DNA of 64,000 nt from Gaoshiqia hydrogeniformans (GTDB lineage: Bacteria > Bacteroidota > Bacteroidia > Bacteroidales > Prolixibacteraceae), in contig NZ_CP186334.1 in assembly GCF_049347105.1 (NCBI RefSeq), positions 4,340,001-4,404,000 on the forward strand, read 5' to 3'. Below are positions 9,011 to 16,628 of this stretch, piece by piece (within the stretch, counting starts at the first letter, position 1; each line of letters begins with the position of its first letter). Below the pieces are notes generated by a model. The model ran no database searches. It saw only the letters and a list, made by a program, of their open reading frames with translations, and was not told the DNA's origin. Position numbers and translations under genes: made by a program.

Positions 9011-9628
9011 ATGACTGACGATGGTTTAAATCCGCTGGTCTATTCCAGAGATATCATTGAATTTGTTACAGTTTCCAATGAATATTGCCGGTTTGTTGAG
9101 AACGCAGGTTCAGAAAATCCGCGGGACTTGCTGGGGAAGATTCAGAAAATCCTTCCGTTGCTGTACCTGAAAGCCAGTGTTCTGCCCGAATTTGACAGTA
9201 CGGAGGAACTTGTACTGGAAAAATATGTGACAGAGGTGGATTATAACTTTTTGCAGCAGCGGATCATGAACTTGTTGGGAGAACACGACGATTACCAGGA
9301 GATCTTTGATCCGGAAATGCAGTACAGCGATGCTCCTTTAACCTCCAGTATTTCGGAAAACCTGGCCGATATTTACCAGGATCTGAAAGATTTCATCATG
9401 CTTTACCGTACGGGAGATGAATTGGTTATGCAGGAAGCCCTTTGGGAATGTCTGAATAACTTTAAAAACTACTGGGGGCAAAAACTGGTGAACGGGCTTC
9501 GGGCGATTCATGCGCTTATTTACAGTCAGATTGACTTTAATCAGGAGATTAAATTAGGCCATGAAGAGGATGAAGAAAATACCAAGCCGGATTGGTTGAA
9601 TAACTTATTTAATAACCAGATTGATTAA
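9011..9628 (+). CDS. DUF5063 domain protein
   Basis: A 205-residue, mostly helical, acidic cytoplasmic protein matching the DUF5063 pattern of Bacteroidota: an N-terminal segment with FVTVSNEYCRFVE, a centre with LGEHDDYQEIFDP, and a C-terminal helix pair with ECLNNFKNYWGQKLVNGLRA. No catalytic motif is visible and the function is unknown. It is followed after 5 bases by a 3'-5' exonuclease gene and then by an rRNA methyltransferase, so a role linked to RNA metabolism is possible but only by context. Confidence 0.8.
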   Translation: MTDDGLNPLVYSRDIIEFVTVSNEYCRFVENAGSENPRDLLGKIQKILPLLYLKASVLPEFDSTEELVLEKYVTEVDYNFLQQRIMNLLGEHDDYQEIFDPEMQYSDAPLTSSISENLADIYQDLKDFIMLYRTGDELVMQEALWECLNNFKNYWGQKLVNGLRAIHALIYSQIDFNQEIKLGHEEDEENTKPDWLNNLFNNQID

Positions 9629-9633
9629 TACAG

Positions 9634-10212
9634 ATGTTTCAGGAAAGTATAACCAAAGAACAATTGGATGAATTGCCATTAAAAGCTTTTGAAGGGGAAA
9701 TTATCGTGGTTGATGATCCGGCCTCGTTCAAATCGGCGGTGGCCAGTTTGTCGGAAGCAGATGTTCTGGGCTTCGATACTGAAACAAAACCTTCGTTTAA
9801 ACGCGGGCAGGTCAACAAAGTGGCGTTACTGCAATTGTCAACCGACGAAAAAGCTTACCTGTTCCGAATTAACCGCATGGGATTACCGCCCGAACTAAAA
9901 TCAATCTTTTCGAATCCGGGTATCCTGAAGGTGGGCGTTGCTATTCGCGACGATATTAAAACATTGCAGCGTATCAGTCATTTTAAACCGGCCGGTTTCG
10001 TCGAACTCCAGGACGAAGTAAAAGATTACGGCATTAACGATTTCAGCCTGAAAAAAATAGCCGGGATTGTGCTGGGTATACGCATCTCGAAATCACAACG
10101 ATTAACAAACTGGGAAGCTGACGAATTAACCGACGCGCAGCAGCTTTATGCTGCAACCGACGCCTGGGTTTCCTACGAAATATTCCATTCTTTAGCCGCC
10201 GCGCAATCATGA
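9634..10212 (+). CDS. 3'-5' exonuclease (RNase D-like, DEDDy)
   Basis: A 192-residue stand-alone DEDD-family exonuclease domain. ExoI motif is GFDTETKP (Asp and Glu metal ligands, about residues 46-53), ExoII lies in VGVAIRDDIKTLQ, and ExoIII is YAATDAWVSYEIF, whose Tyr-x3-Asp spacing marks the DEDDy subgroup seen in RNase D and WRN-type exonucleases. No HRDC or helicase part is attached. It overlaps the next gene by 4 bases (ATGA) and follows the DUF5063 gene closely, so the three probably form an operon. Substrate (RNA or DNA) cannot be told from sequence. Confidence 0.9.
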   Translation: MFQESITKEQLDELPLKAFEGEIIVVDDPASFKSAVASLSEADVLGFDTETKPSFKRGQVNKVALLQLSTDEKAYLFRINRMGLPPELKSIFSNPGILKVGVAIRDDIKTLQRISHFKPAGFVELQDEVKDYGINDFSLKKIAGIVLGIRISKSQRLTNWEADELTDAQQLYAATDAWVSYEIFHSLAAAQS

Positions 10213-11399
10213 CAAACAAAATAACCAACCTTGTTCTGAAACCTGGTAAGGAACAATCGCTTCAACGTTTTCACCCCTGGGTTTTTTCCGGGGCCATCAA
10301 AAAAATTGAAGGAGAAGTTCAGGAGGGCGATTTGGTAAGGGTGCTTTCCAATGACCGGAGCTTTCTGGGAATCGGGCATTACCAGATCGGTTCGATTGCC
10401 GTGCGGGTTGTCACCTTTACCGACGAACCAATTGATGCAGGTTTTTGGAAACAAAAACTTTCGGAAGCCCTTCGGGTCAGGCAGTCGCTGAGATTATTCG
10501 GGAGCGCCGATACGACGGTTTTTCGGCTCGTTCACGGCGAAGGCGACGGAATGCCCGGATTGATTGCCGATTTTTATAACGGAACAGCGGTGTTTCAGTT
10601 CCATTCCATAGGCATGTACCTGATCAGGACAGAACTGGCCCGTTTGCTGAAAGAATTACTGGGCGACCAACTTCAGGCGGTTTACGATAAAAGCGACAAA
10701 ACTTTGCCGTTTAAAGCGGATATTGAACCGGAGAATGGTTATCTGCTGGGCGAGTCTTCGCCGACGATTGTCAGGGAATACGGACACGCTTTCGAGGTTG
10801 ATTGGGTGGAAGGCCAGAAAACCGGTTTTTTTATCGATCAACGCGAAAACCGTCGCCTCGTGAAAGAATACGCGCAGGACCGCGATGTGTTGAATATGTT
10901 TTGTTACAGTGGCGGTTTTTCATTTTACGCCATGAGTGGCGGGGCCCGTTTGGTCCATTCGGTCGATGCTTCGGCAAAAGCCATTGAGCTGACCAACCGG
11001 AATGTTCATCTCAATTTCGAAAACGATCCGCGCCACGAAGCTTATGTGGCTGATGCCTTCGAGTTTATGCGCGCTATCAAAGACAAGTACGACCTGATCA
11101 TCCTTGATCCGCCGGCTTTTGCCAAACACCGCAATGCGTTGCATCAGGCCTTGCAGGCTTATAAACGGCTAAATGCCAGAGCTTTTGAGCAAATTCGTCC
11201 GGGAGGCATCGTGTTTACCTTCAGTTGTTCGCAGGTGGTGACAAAAGAAAAATTCAGGGAAGCTGTTTTCTCCGGGGCTGCAATTTCGGGACGGAAAGTC
11301 CGCATTTTGCACCAACTAAACCAACCGGCTGACCATCCGGTCAATATCTATCATCCGGAGGGCGAGTACCTGAAAGGCCTTGTGCTATATGTTGAATAA
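10209..11399 (+). CDS. class I SAM-dependent rRNA methyltransferase, RlmI/YccW-like
   Basis: A 396-residue methyltransferase of the RlmI family, whose E. coli member makes 5-methylcytosine 1962 in 23S rRNA. An N-terminal PUA RNA-binding domain spans about residues 5-80 (RFHPWVFSGAI, GIGHYQIGSIAVRV), followed by a linker and a Rossmann methyltransferase domain: DQRENRRLVKEYAQDRDVLNMFCYSGGFSF is the SAM-binding entry, DLIILDPPAFAK the catalytic DPP motif, and FTFSCSQVV holds the candidate catalytic Cys. Start overlaps the exonuclease stop. The exact target base is inferred from the family. Confidence 0.88.
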   Translation: MTNKITNLVLKPGKEQSLQRFHPWVFSGAIKKIEGEVQEGDLVRVLSNDRSFLGIGHYQIGSIAVRVVTFTDEPIDAGFWKQKLSEALRVRQSLRLFGSADTTVFRLVHGEGDGMPGLIADFYNGTAVFQFHSIGMYLIRTELARLLKELLGDQLQAVYDKSDKTLPFKADIEPENGYLLGESSPTIVREYGHAFEVDWVEGQKTGFFIDQRENRRLVKEYAQDRDVLNMFCYSGGFSFYAMSGGARLVHSVDASAKAIELTNRNVHLNFENDPRHEAYVADAFEFMRAIKDKYDLIILDPPAFAKHRNALHQALQAYKRLNARAFEQIRPGGIVFTFSCSQVVTKEKFREAVFSGAAISGRKVRILHQLNQPADHPVNIYHPEGEYLKGLVLYVE

Positions 11400-11468
11400 A
11401 CGTAAAAATCAGCCTTTTGCAGAATATTTCCTTCATAAAAAGGACTTAAAAAATAATCAGGAACTCAC

Positions 11469-11497
11469 TTGCCAAATCAAAACAATCTTTAATTTTG
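11469..11497 (+). promoter_or_regulatory. promoter for RRM gene, long 5' leader
   Basis: TTG (11469-11471) and TAATTTTG (11490-11497) are separated by 18 bases and match the Bacteroidota -33/-7 pattern. The coding start is at 11624, which leaves an untranslated leader of roughly 120 bases. Confidence 0.5.
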
Positions 11498-11623
11498 TAT
11501 AGAGCTATGGCGTAACGACTTGTAATATTTTACATGAAAAAGGACCTGTCTTACATGTTAATTGACTTGCGAATCACGACCATCTCGTTGATTTAGTTTT
11601 ATTTAATTCTTATCCTTTTATTT

Positions 11624-11962
11624 ATGAACATTTATGTAGGAAATTTAAACTACAACCTCAAAGAAAGCGACTTGGAGGAATTGTTTTCACAATTTGGAGA
11701 AGTAATTTCTGTAAAGATTGTAAAAGACCAGGAGACCGGACGGGCCAAAGGATTTGGTTTCGTTGAAATGGCTGATGAGAGTGAAGGCGCCCAGGCAATT
11801 GAAAAATTAGACGGCGCTGATGTACGTGGCAGGAATATTAAAGTTAACCAGGCAAATCCAAAAGCGCCAAGAGGTGGCAGGCCGGAGAGAAATGACCGGT
11901 TTCAGAAGCCGCAACAACGCGGTTCTCAGCAACGACCATCGCAACGGCGCGAGAATTACTGA
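11624..11962 (+). CDS. RRM-domain RNA-binding protein
   Basis: A 112-residue protein with one complete RNA recognition motif at residues 1-78: RNP2 is IYVGNL and RNP1 is KGFGFVEM. A short basic, Gln/Arg-rich tail (residues 80-112) follows and probably adds non-specific RNA binding. Small RRM proteins of this type in bacteria are often cold-induced RNA chaperones; that role is inferred from the family. The long leader upstream could hold a temperature- or structure-dependent control. A rho-independent terminator follows at 12047-12085, so the gene is likely monocistronic. Confidence 0.93.
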   Translation: MNIYVGNLNYNLKESDLEELFSQFGEVISVKIVKDQETGRAKGFGFVEMADESEGAQAIEKLDGADVRGRNIKVNQANPKAPRGGRPERNDRFQKPQQRGSQQRPSQRRENY

Positions 11963-12046
11963 TAAGCACATAAAACTTATGACTGAAAACAGCATGCTGC
12001 TTTCAGGTACTCCGAATTGAACCGGACATTTCGTCAAAACAAATAG

Positions 12047-12085
12047 GGTTCGCCAGGCTTTAACCGGGCGGACCTTTTTTGTTTT
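12047..12085 (+). terminator. rho-independent terminator after RRM gene
   Basis: Stem GGTTCGCC (12047-12054) pairs with GGCGGACC (12067-12074, one G-U pair) over a 12-base loop and is followed by six T (12075-12080), then GTTTT. It overlaps the 3' end of the convergent GAF-domain gene by two bases. Confidence 0.75.
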
Positions 12086-12530
12086 AAAACTGATCGGCGA
12101 TCAGCGTGCAAACCAACTCCAGAAATTTCCGGTCGATTGGTTTAAAAGGAGCGGGAGAGTGGCTGTCGATATCCAGCTCGGCTACGAATTCCCCGTTTTT
12201 TATAACAGGTACCACAATCTCCGACTGCACGTCTATGCTGCATGAAATATAGTTATCTTCCTGACTGACATCCTGAACAACAATGGTTTCTTTTTTTTCG
12301 GCCACTTGCCCGCAGATGCCTTTTCCTACAGGAATGCGGGTGTGTTCGGTTGGTTTGCCAACATAGGGGCCAAGAATTAACTCGCCGTTTTCGAGCTTGT
12401 AAAAACCAACCCAGTCGTAGTGGTAGATGTTTTCTTTCAGTAATTTGCATACCCTGAGCAATAAGTCTGACGGCCTTTCTTCCGCCAGGACGCTGATTTC
12501 TTCCAGTGTTTTATCGAATATTTTCTCCAT
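12084..12530 (-). CDS. GAF-domain protein, free methionine-(R)-sulfoxide reductase-like
   Basis: A 148-residue single GAF-domain protein close to fRMsr (YebR/MsrC), which reduces free methionine-R-sulfoxide. Visible family motifs are YDWVGFYK, LGPYVGKP, RIPVGKGICGQVA and DNYISCSIDVQSEIVVPV, ending with ELDIDSHS. Two of the three family cysteines are present (in GKGICG and YISCS). The first, which in E. coli precedes RIP, is replaced (EHTRIP). The catalytic and one resolving Cys remain, so activity is plausible. Transcribed away from pyrI in the same direction, 58 bases downstream; cotranscription is possible. Confidence 0.82.
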   Translation of the reverse strand: MEKIFDKTLEEISVLAEERPSDLLLRVCKLLKENIYHYDWVGFYKLENGELILGPYVGKPTEHTRIPVGKGICGQVAEKKETIVVQDVSQEDNYISCSIDVQSEIVVPVIKNGEFVAELDIDSHSPAPFKPIDRKFLELVCTLIADQF

Positions 12531-12588
12531 TGCTTAATTTTGTTGAAAAACGAAAATAACAGGTATTCCCGAATTAAAAACAGACGTC

Positions 12589-13059
12589 TTATTTAATCAC
12601 CATCTGGTGTCCGTGGGTGATTTTCTCGCAATATTTGCATTTCAAGGCCAGCGGTTCTTTGTTGATTACTTTAAAAGAGGTCACTACGGCTTCGTTGTTT
12701 GTGATACACTTCGGGTTGAAACACTTTACAATCCCGATTACCTGATCGGGTATTTCGACGGCCCGTTTCTCAACCACTTCGTAATCGCGGATAATATTCA
12801 GTTTGGCGTGGGGCGAAATCAACGCGATTTTGTTAATGTCGTCATCCTTAAAAAACTGGTTCGACACCTTGATGATTGCTTTGCTTTCCAGTTTGTCGCT
12901 GTCGAGGTTTGCTCCGAAAGTGATCATGTTTGGCGTTTTGTCCAGTTCAAGGATTGATATCACCTTGAACAGGTTTTCGGAAGTGATGTGGTCGATCACG
13001 GTTCCTTCGCTGATGGCGCTGACTTTTAACTTGAGCTTCTTTTTTTTCGAATCTTTCAT
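12589..13059 (-). CDS. pyrI: aspartate carbamoyltransferase regulatory subunit
   Basis: Regulatory chain of aspartate transcarbamoylase; in characterised enzymes it binds CTP/ATP and couples nucleotide levels to activity. The 156-residue protein has an N-terminal allosteric domain (about residues 10-105, with GTVIDHI near its start) and a C-terminal zinc domain with four Cys: CFNPKC, then CKYC. It starts 8 bases after the pyrB stop, so the two chains are made from one message. All four zinc ligands are intact, implying a class B-type holoenzyme with PyrB. Confidence 0.96.
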   Translation of the reverse strand: MKDSKKKKLKLKVSAISEGTVIDHITSENLFKVISILELDKTPNMITFGANLDSDKLESKAIIKVSNQFFKDDDINKIALISPHAKLNIIRDYEVVEKRAVEIPDQVIGIVKCFNPKCITNNEAVVTSFKVINKEPLALKCKYCEKITHGHQMVIK

Positions 13060-13067
13060 GGTGTCTG

Positions 13068-13976
13068 CTATTTTAAGTTCAGGGTATGGGCAATGATGGC
13101 TTCGCGGGTGAAAACACCGTTACGGGCCTGTTCAAAATAATAGGCTTTTTCATTTTGATCCACGTCGGTGTGTATTTCGTTTACCCGTGGCAGCGGATGC
13201 AGGATCCGCATGTTGGGGCTGGTGTTTTTCAACATGCTGTTTCTCAGTATGTAAACATTTTTGACCTGTTCGTATTCAATCGGGTCGGAAAAGCGCTCCT
13301 TTTGTACCCGGGTCATGTACACGATATCCGCTTCGGAGATGATATCGGTAAACTCGCGGTGTTCGAAGTAACGGATTCCTTTTTCGCGGAGGAAAATCTT
13401 ATATTCTTCGGGCATTTGCAGTTCTTCGGGTGCAATAAAGTTGAAAATCGGGTTTTCAAACTGCGACATGGCCATCAGCAACGAATGGACGGTCCGTCCG
13501 TAACGCAGGTCGCCCACCATAAAAATATTCAGGTTGTCCAGCGTTCCTTGTGTTTTTATGATCGAATACATATCGAGCAGAGTTTGCGTCGGGTGCTGAT
13601 TGGCGCCGTCGCCGGCATTAATAATGGGAACAGCCGACACCTCGGCGGCATAACGGGCGCTGCCTTCGTGTGGATGGCGCATCACAATCAGGTCGGCATA
13701 GTTGGATACCATCCTGATGGTGTCGTGCAGGGTTTCGCCTTTGGATACGCTGGAGGAATTGGAGTCGGAAAAACCGATAATCCGGCCGCCAAGCCGGTTA
13801 ATGGCTGTTTCGAAACTCAGCCGGGTACGCGTTGAGGGTTCAAAAAACAAGGTGGCCACCACTTTCCCTTCGAGGAGTTTCTGATTCGGGTTCTTCTCAA
13901 ATTCGGCAGCCAGTTGCATGATCCGAAGATATTCTTCTTTCGAATAGTCGGTGATTGAAATTAAATCTTTCTTCAT
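13068..13976 (-). CDS. pyrB: aspartate carbamoyltransferase catalytic subunit
   Basis: Catalytic chain joining carbamoyl phosphate and aspartate to carbamoyl aspartate in pyrimidine synthesis. The 302-residue protein shows the carbamoyl phosphate loop FEPSTRTRLSFE near residue 48, the 80s-loop SSVSKGETLHDTIRM, HPTQTLLDMY for ligand binding near residue 130, and HPLPRVNEI near the C-terminus. Length is typical for the PyrB chain of PyrB-PyrI enzymes. It is preceded by a leader with a terminator hairpin (14011-14047), which suggests regulation by attenuation. Confidence 0.97.
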   Translation of the reverse strand: MKKDLISITDYSKEEYLRIMQLAAEFEKNPNQKLLEGKVVATLFFEPSTRTRLSFETAINRLGGRIIGFSDSNSSSVSKGETLHDTIRMVSNYADLIVMRHPHEGSARYAAEVSAVPIINAGDGANQHPTQTLLDMYSIIKTQGTLDNLNIFMVGDLRYGRTVHSLLMAMSQFENPIFNFIAPEELQMPEEYKIFLREKGIRYFEHREFTDIISEADIVYMTRVQKERFSDPIEYEQVKNVYILRNSMLKNTSPNMRILHPLPRVNEIHTDVDQNEKAYYFEQARNGVFTREAIIAHTLNLK

Positions 13977-14224
13977 TTATGGTGTTTGTTTTAGATGTAA
14001 CATACAGACAAAAAAAAACCAACAGGATTAAAAATGACTGTTGGTTTCTTACCGGCGTACTGCCCGATAAATGGTATAACCTGAATAACGTATTGTTGTC
14101 TTTATATCCGGTGCTTTGGGAAAGAACGATCTTGTGAGTTAACTCATCAAAGAATGGGGAACGATATCGAATTATTGCACCTTTCATCAAAACTCAAAGT
14201 TAATAGCTGTAAGCTGTAATTAAA
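13977..14224 (-). promoter_or_regulatory. pyrBI leader: promoter, leader ORF and terminator-type attenuator
   Basis: On the minus strand a -7 element TAACTTTG (14202-14195) has TTTA 18 bases upstream (14224-14221). Eight bases further on, an ATG at 14187 opens a 96-codon frame (MKGAIIRYRSPFF...) that runs through a terminator and ends at 13897, inside pyrB in another frame. The terminator stem is AAACCAACAG (14047-14038 read on minus) pairing with CTGTTGGTTT (14025-14016), followed by a run of T down to 14011. The pyrB ATG is 35 bases beyond. The layout resembles the enteric pyrBI leader, where translation of a leader frame through the terminator relieves termination when UTP is low. That mechanism is inferred here. 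Confidence 0.55.
14011..14047 (-). terminator. rho-independent terminator inside pyrBI leader
   Basis: Perfect 10-base stem with a 12-base loop and, on the minus strand, an unbroken T run after the stem. It lies between the likely promoter and pyrB, not after another gene, which marks it as an attenuator candidate. Confidence 0.75.
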
Positions 14225-14270
14225 TATGATCTGGAACATGATTTATTACCGACTTATGAACAGTATCGCC

Positions 14271-14873
14271 TCATTCGATCAACCGGATGACGACGCCTTC
14301 AATTTTTTTAAACGACTCAAACAATCTTTCTGATTCACTTTCCCGAATAAAAGTTTTGATTTTACAACGCAAATCAAATTCATTTTTTAGTTGAGGCAGG
14401 TTTTCATCTTTAAAGATCTTCATGACTGTGTTCATATTCAGGTAATCAAATTCGACCCAAAACGGAATTTCAACCAGTTTTTCGATAATTTCAGCATGAC
14501 TCAGGGCATCGGCAGCCGCTTCACGGTAAGCATGTATCAGCCCGCTGACACCAAGTAAGGTTCCGCCAAAATAGCGGACAACCACGATCAATACATTGGT
14601 CAGGTTGAAGCGCTGAATTTGTCCCAGAATTGGTTTTCCCGCTGTTGAGGAAGGTTCGCCGTCGTCGTTTGCCCTGAAGAGCTTTTTTTCGGGGCCCAGC
14701 TGCCAGGCATAACAATGATGACGGGCTGAAAAATGTTCTGTCTTCAGTTCCTGAAGCAGTTGCTTAATGTCATCTTCCGACTCAACCGGGTAAGCATAGG
14801 CCAGAAACTTACTTCCTTTGTCCTTAAAAAGTCCTTCTGCTGATTTGGCGATGGTCAGATACGAATCGTTCAT
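14271..14873 (-). CDS. YigZ/IMPACT family protein
   Basis: A 200-residue member of the YigZ (UPF0029/IMPACT) family. It has the N-terminal Impact fold with the signature KSAEGLFKDKGSKFLAYAYPV, FSARHHCYAWQLG, NDDGEPSSTAGKPIL and VVRYFGGTLLGVSGLI, then a C-terminal ferredoxin-like DUF1949 domain at about residues 138-200. The family is linked to translation control and nucleic acid binding, without a firmly established reaction. ATG 14873 was chosen because MNDSYLTI matches the usual N-terminus. It lies downstream of dnaA but behind a terminator at 14889-14914. Confidence 0.92.
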   Translation of the reverse strand: MNDSYLTIAKSAEGLFKDKGSKFLAYAYPVESEDDIKQLLQELKTEHFSARHHCYAWQLGPEKKLFRANDDGEPSSTAGKPILGQIQRFNLTNVLIVVVRYFGGTLLGVSGLIHAYREAAADALSHAEIIEKLVEIPFWVEFDYLNMNTVMKIFKDENLPQLKNEFDLRCKIKTFIRESESERLFESFKKIEGVVIRLIE

Positions 14874-14888
14874 GTTTATGGATCTCAT

Positions 14889-14914
14889 AAAAAAGGCAGA
14901 TCAACTGATCTGCC
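14889..14914 (-). terminator. rho-independent terminator after dnaA
   Basis: Inverted repeat GGCAGATC (14895-14902) and GATCTGCC (14907-14914) with a 4-base loop; on the minus strand it is followed by six T (14894-14889). It lies 11 bases beyond the dnaA stop and before the yigZ start. Confidence 0.8.
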
Positions 14915-14924
14915 CCGGGATGAT

Positions 14925-16355
14925 TTACATTTTTAGTTTCTTTTCGATTTCGTCGACAAAAAGCCGGAAATTCTTATCGGTTTCGATGAGGTTATTGACG
15001 GTTTTACAGGCATGCAGCACTGTAGCATGGTCTTTCTTGCCGATTTGCGAACCGATGGATGCCAGCGATGATTTAGTCATGTTTTTGGAAAAATACATGG
15101 CTAACTGCCTGGCTTGGACAATCTCCCGTTTCCTGGTTTTTGTCTGCAAATGATCGACCGATAAATTGAAGTAATCACATACGACCTTCGAGATATAGTC
15201 GATCGACAATTCCCGTTTCGAGCTTTTTACCAGCTTGGTGATCATCTCACTGGCCAGCTCAATGGTAATTTCCTTTTTATTCAGCGTGGATTGCGCCAAC
15301 AGAGAAACCAGCGCCCCTTCAAGCTCGCGGACATTGTTGTTGATGTGCGATGCAATGTATTCCAATACTTCGTCACTGATTTCGATGCCGTCCTTATAGA
15401 TTTTTCGTTTCAGGATTTCCATCCGGGTTTCAAAATCAGGCGCCTGCAAGTCAGCGGTCAGCCCCCATTTAAAGCGGGAAAGCAGACGTTGTTCCATTCC
15501 CTTTAGCTCGATAGGGGGCTTATCGGATGTTAAGATCAATTGTTTCCCGCTTTGGTGCAAGTGATTGAAAATGTGAAAGAAGGTTTCCTGTGTTTTTTCT
15601 TTACCGGCAAATTCCTGAACGTCGTCGAGAATGAGCACATCAATCATTTGATAAAAGTGAAGAAAGTCGTTCCGGTTATTGTTCCGGGTGGCCTCCGTAA
15701 ATTGTGTTTGAAATTTATTGGCATTTACATACAATACAACTTTGTCGGGGAATCTTTCTTTGACCTCAATACCAATTGCATGAGCCAGGTGCGTTTTTCC
15801 AAGGCCGGAATTGCCGTAAACCATCAGCGGATTAAAGGCAGTTCCGCCCGGATTCTGAGATACGGCATAACCGGCGCTTCGCGCCAAGCGGTTACATTCG
15901 CCTTCAACAAAGTTTTCGAAGGTGTTGTCGGGTCTCAGTTGCGGGTCGACATGCAGTTTCTGGATTCCGGGAATAATAAAGGGATTTTTTATTGACGGCT
16001 TTCCCTCTGTTTTCAGCGGGATCGTTAGCGGTTTGTTCTGAATTTTGGTGTTGTTGTTTGTCGGGTACTTTACGGTGTAAGGCTGCGCGTTTGCCTGGTT
16101 GTTTCCCATAACAACCACATACTCAAGCTTGGCATCCTGACCTACTTCCTTACGTAATGTTTTTCTCAGCAAATCAATGTATTGCTCTTCGAGGTACTCG
16201 TAAAAGAACGGGCTTGGAACCTGAATCGTCAAAACCTGATTATCGATCTTTAACGGCATGATCGGTTCAAACCATGTCTTAAAGCTAATTGCAGGAACAT
16301 TGTCGCGTATTACCGAAAGACAACGATTCCATACAGCAAGATGATTGTTACTCAT
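14925..16355 (-). CDS. dnaA: chromosomal replication initiator protein DnaA
   Basis: Binds DnaA boxes at oriC and opens the duplex. The 476-residue protein has the N-terminal DnaB-interaction domain (residues 1-85, WFEPIMPLKI), a variable linker to about 135, the AAA+ domain with Walker A GNSGLGKTHLAH near residue 180, Walker B VLILDDVQEF and sensor LTSDKPP, and the DNA-binding domain IV with the signature GKKDHATVLHACKTV near residue 440. Length is normal. Flanking AT-rich sequence shows no cluster of DnaA boxes, so the origin cannot be placed here. Confidence 0.98.
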   Translation of the reverse strand: MSNNHLAVWNRCLSVIRDNVPAISFKTWFEPIMPLKIDNQVLTIQVPSPFFYEYLEEQYIDLLRKTLRKEVGQDAKLEYVVVMGNNQANAQPYTVKYPTNNNTKIQNKPLTIPLKTEGKPSIKNPFIIPGIQKLHVDPQLRPDNTFENFVEGECNRLARSAGYAVSQNPGGTAFNPLMVYGNSGLGKTHLAHAIGIEVKERFPDKVVLYVNANKFQTQFTEATRNNNRNDFLHFYQMIDVLILDDVQEFAGKEKTQETFFHIFNHLHQSGKQLILTSDKPPIELKGMEQRLLSRFKWGLTADLQAPDFETRMEILKRKIYKDGIEISDEVLEYIASHINNNVRELEGALVSLLAQSTLNKKEITIELASEMITKLVKSSKRELSIDYISKVVCDYFNLSVDHLQTKTRKREIVQARQLAMYFSKNMTKSSLASIGSQIGKKDHATVLHACKTVNNLIETDKNFRLFVDEIEKKLKM

Positions 16356-16628
16356 TTTGAACAGTAGGATTTTAAAAAATTCGACAAAAACTTCCCTGTT
16401 ATTTTTCCCGAAAGCAAAAGTGTTTAAAAAAAAAGTATAAAAAAAATGAAAACAGCCTTGACTTTTTAGAAATAATTATAACGGGTTTATCAGTCAGGCA
16501 GTTAATCTTTTGATTTTTTTATATGTTCTATAATTTACTGATATTCAATCATTTAACACAAGGAGTATTTGTAAGTCCCGTGAATAAAGCGAGTTGTGAA
16601 ATTCCTGATAAATTATAATTATGAAAAA

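Noticed and set aside
13897..14190. 97-codon frame as an independent protein gene
   Set aside because: It overlaps the pyrB start in another frame and crosses a terminator stem, and shows no known domain. It is treated as a possible leader peptide only.
16356..16628. Possible replication origin next to dnaA
   Set aside because: The spacer is AT-rich, but no TTATnCACA-type DnaA box or cluster of related 9-mers could be found on either strand, and gene direction does not diverge from it. No origin is called.
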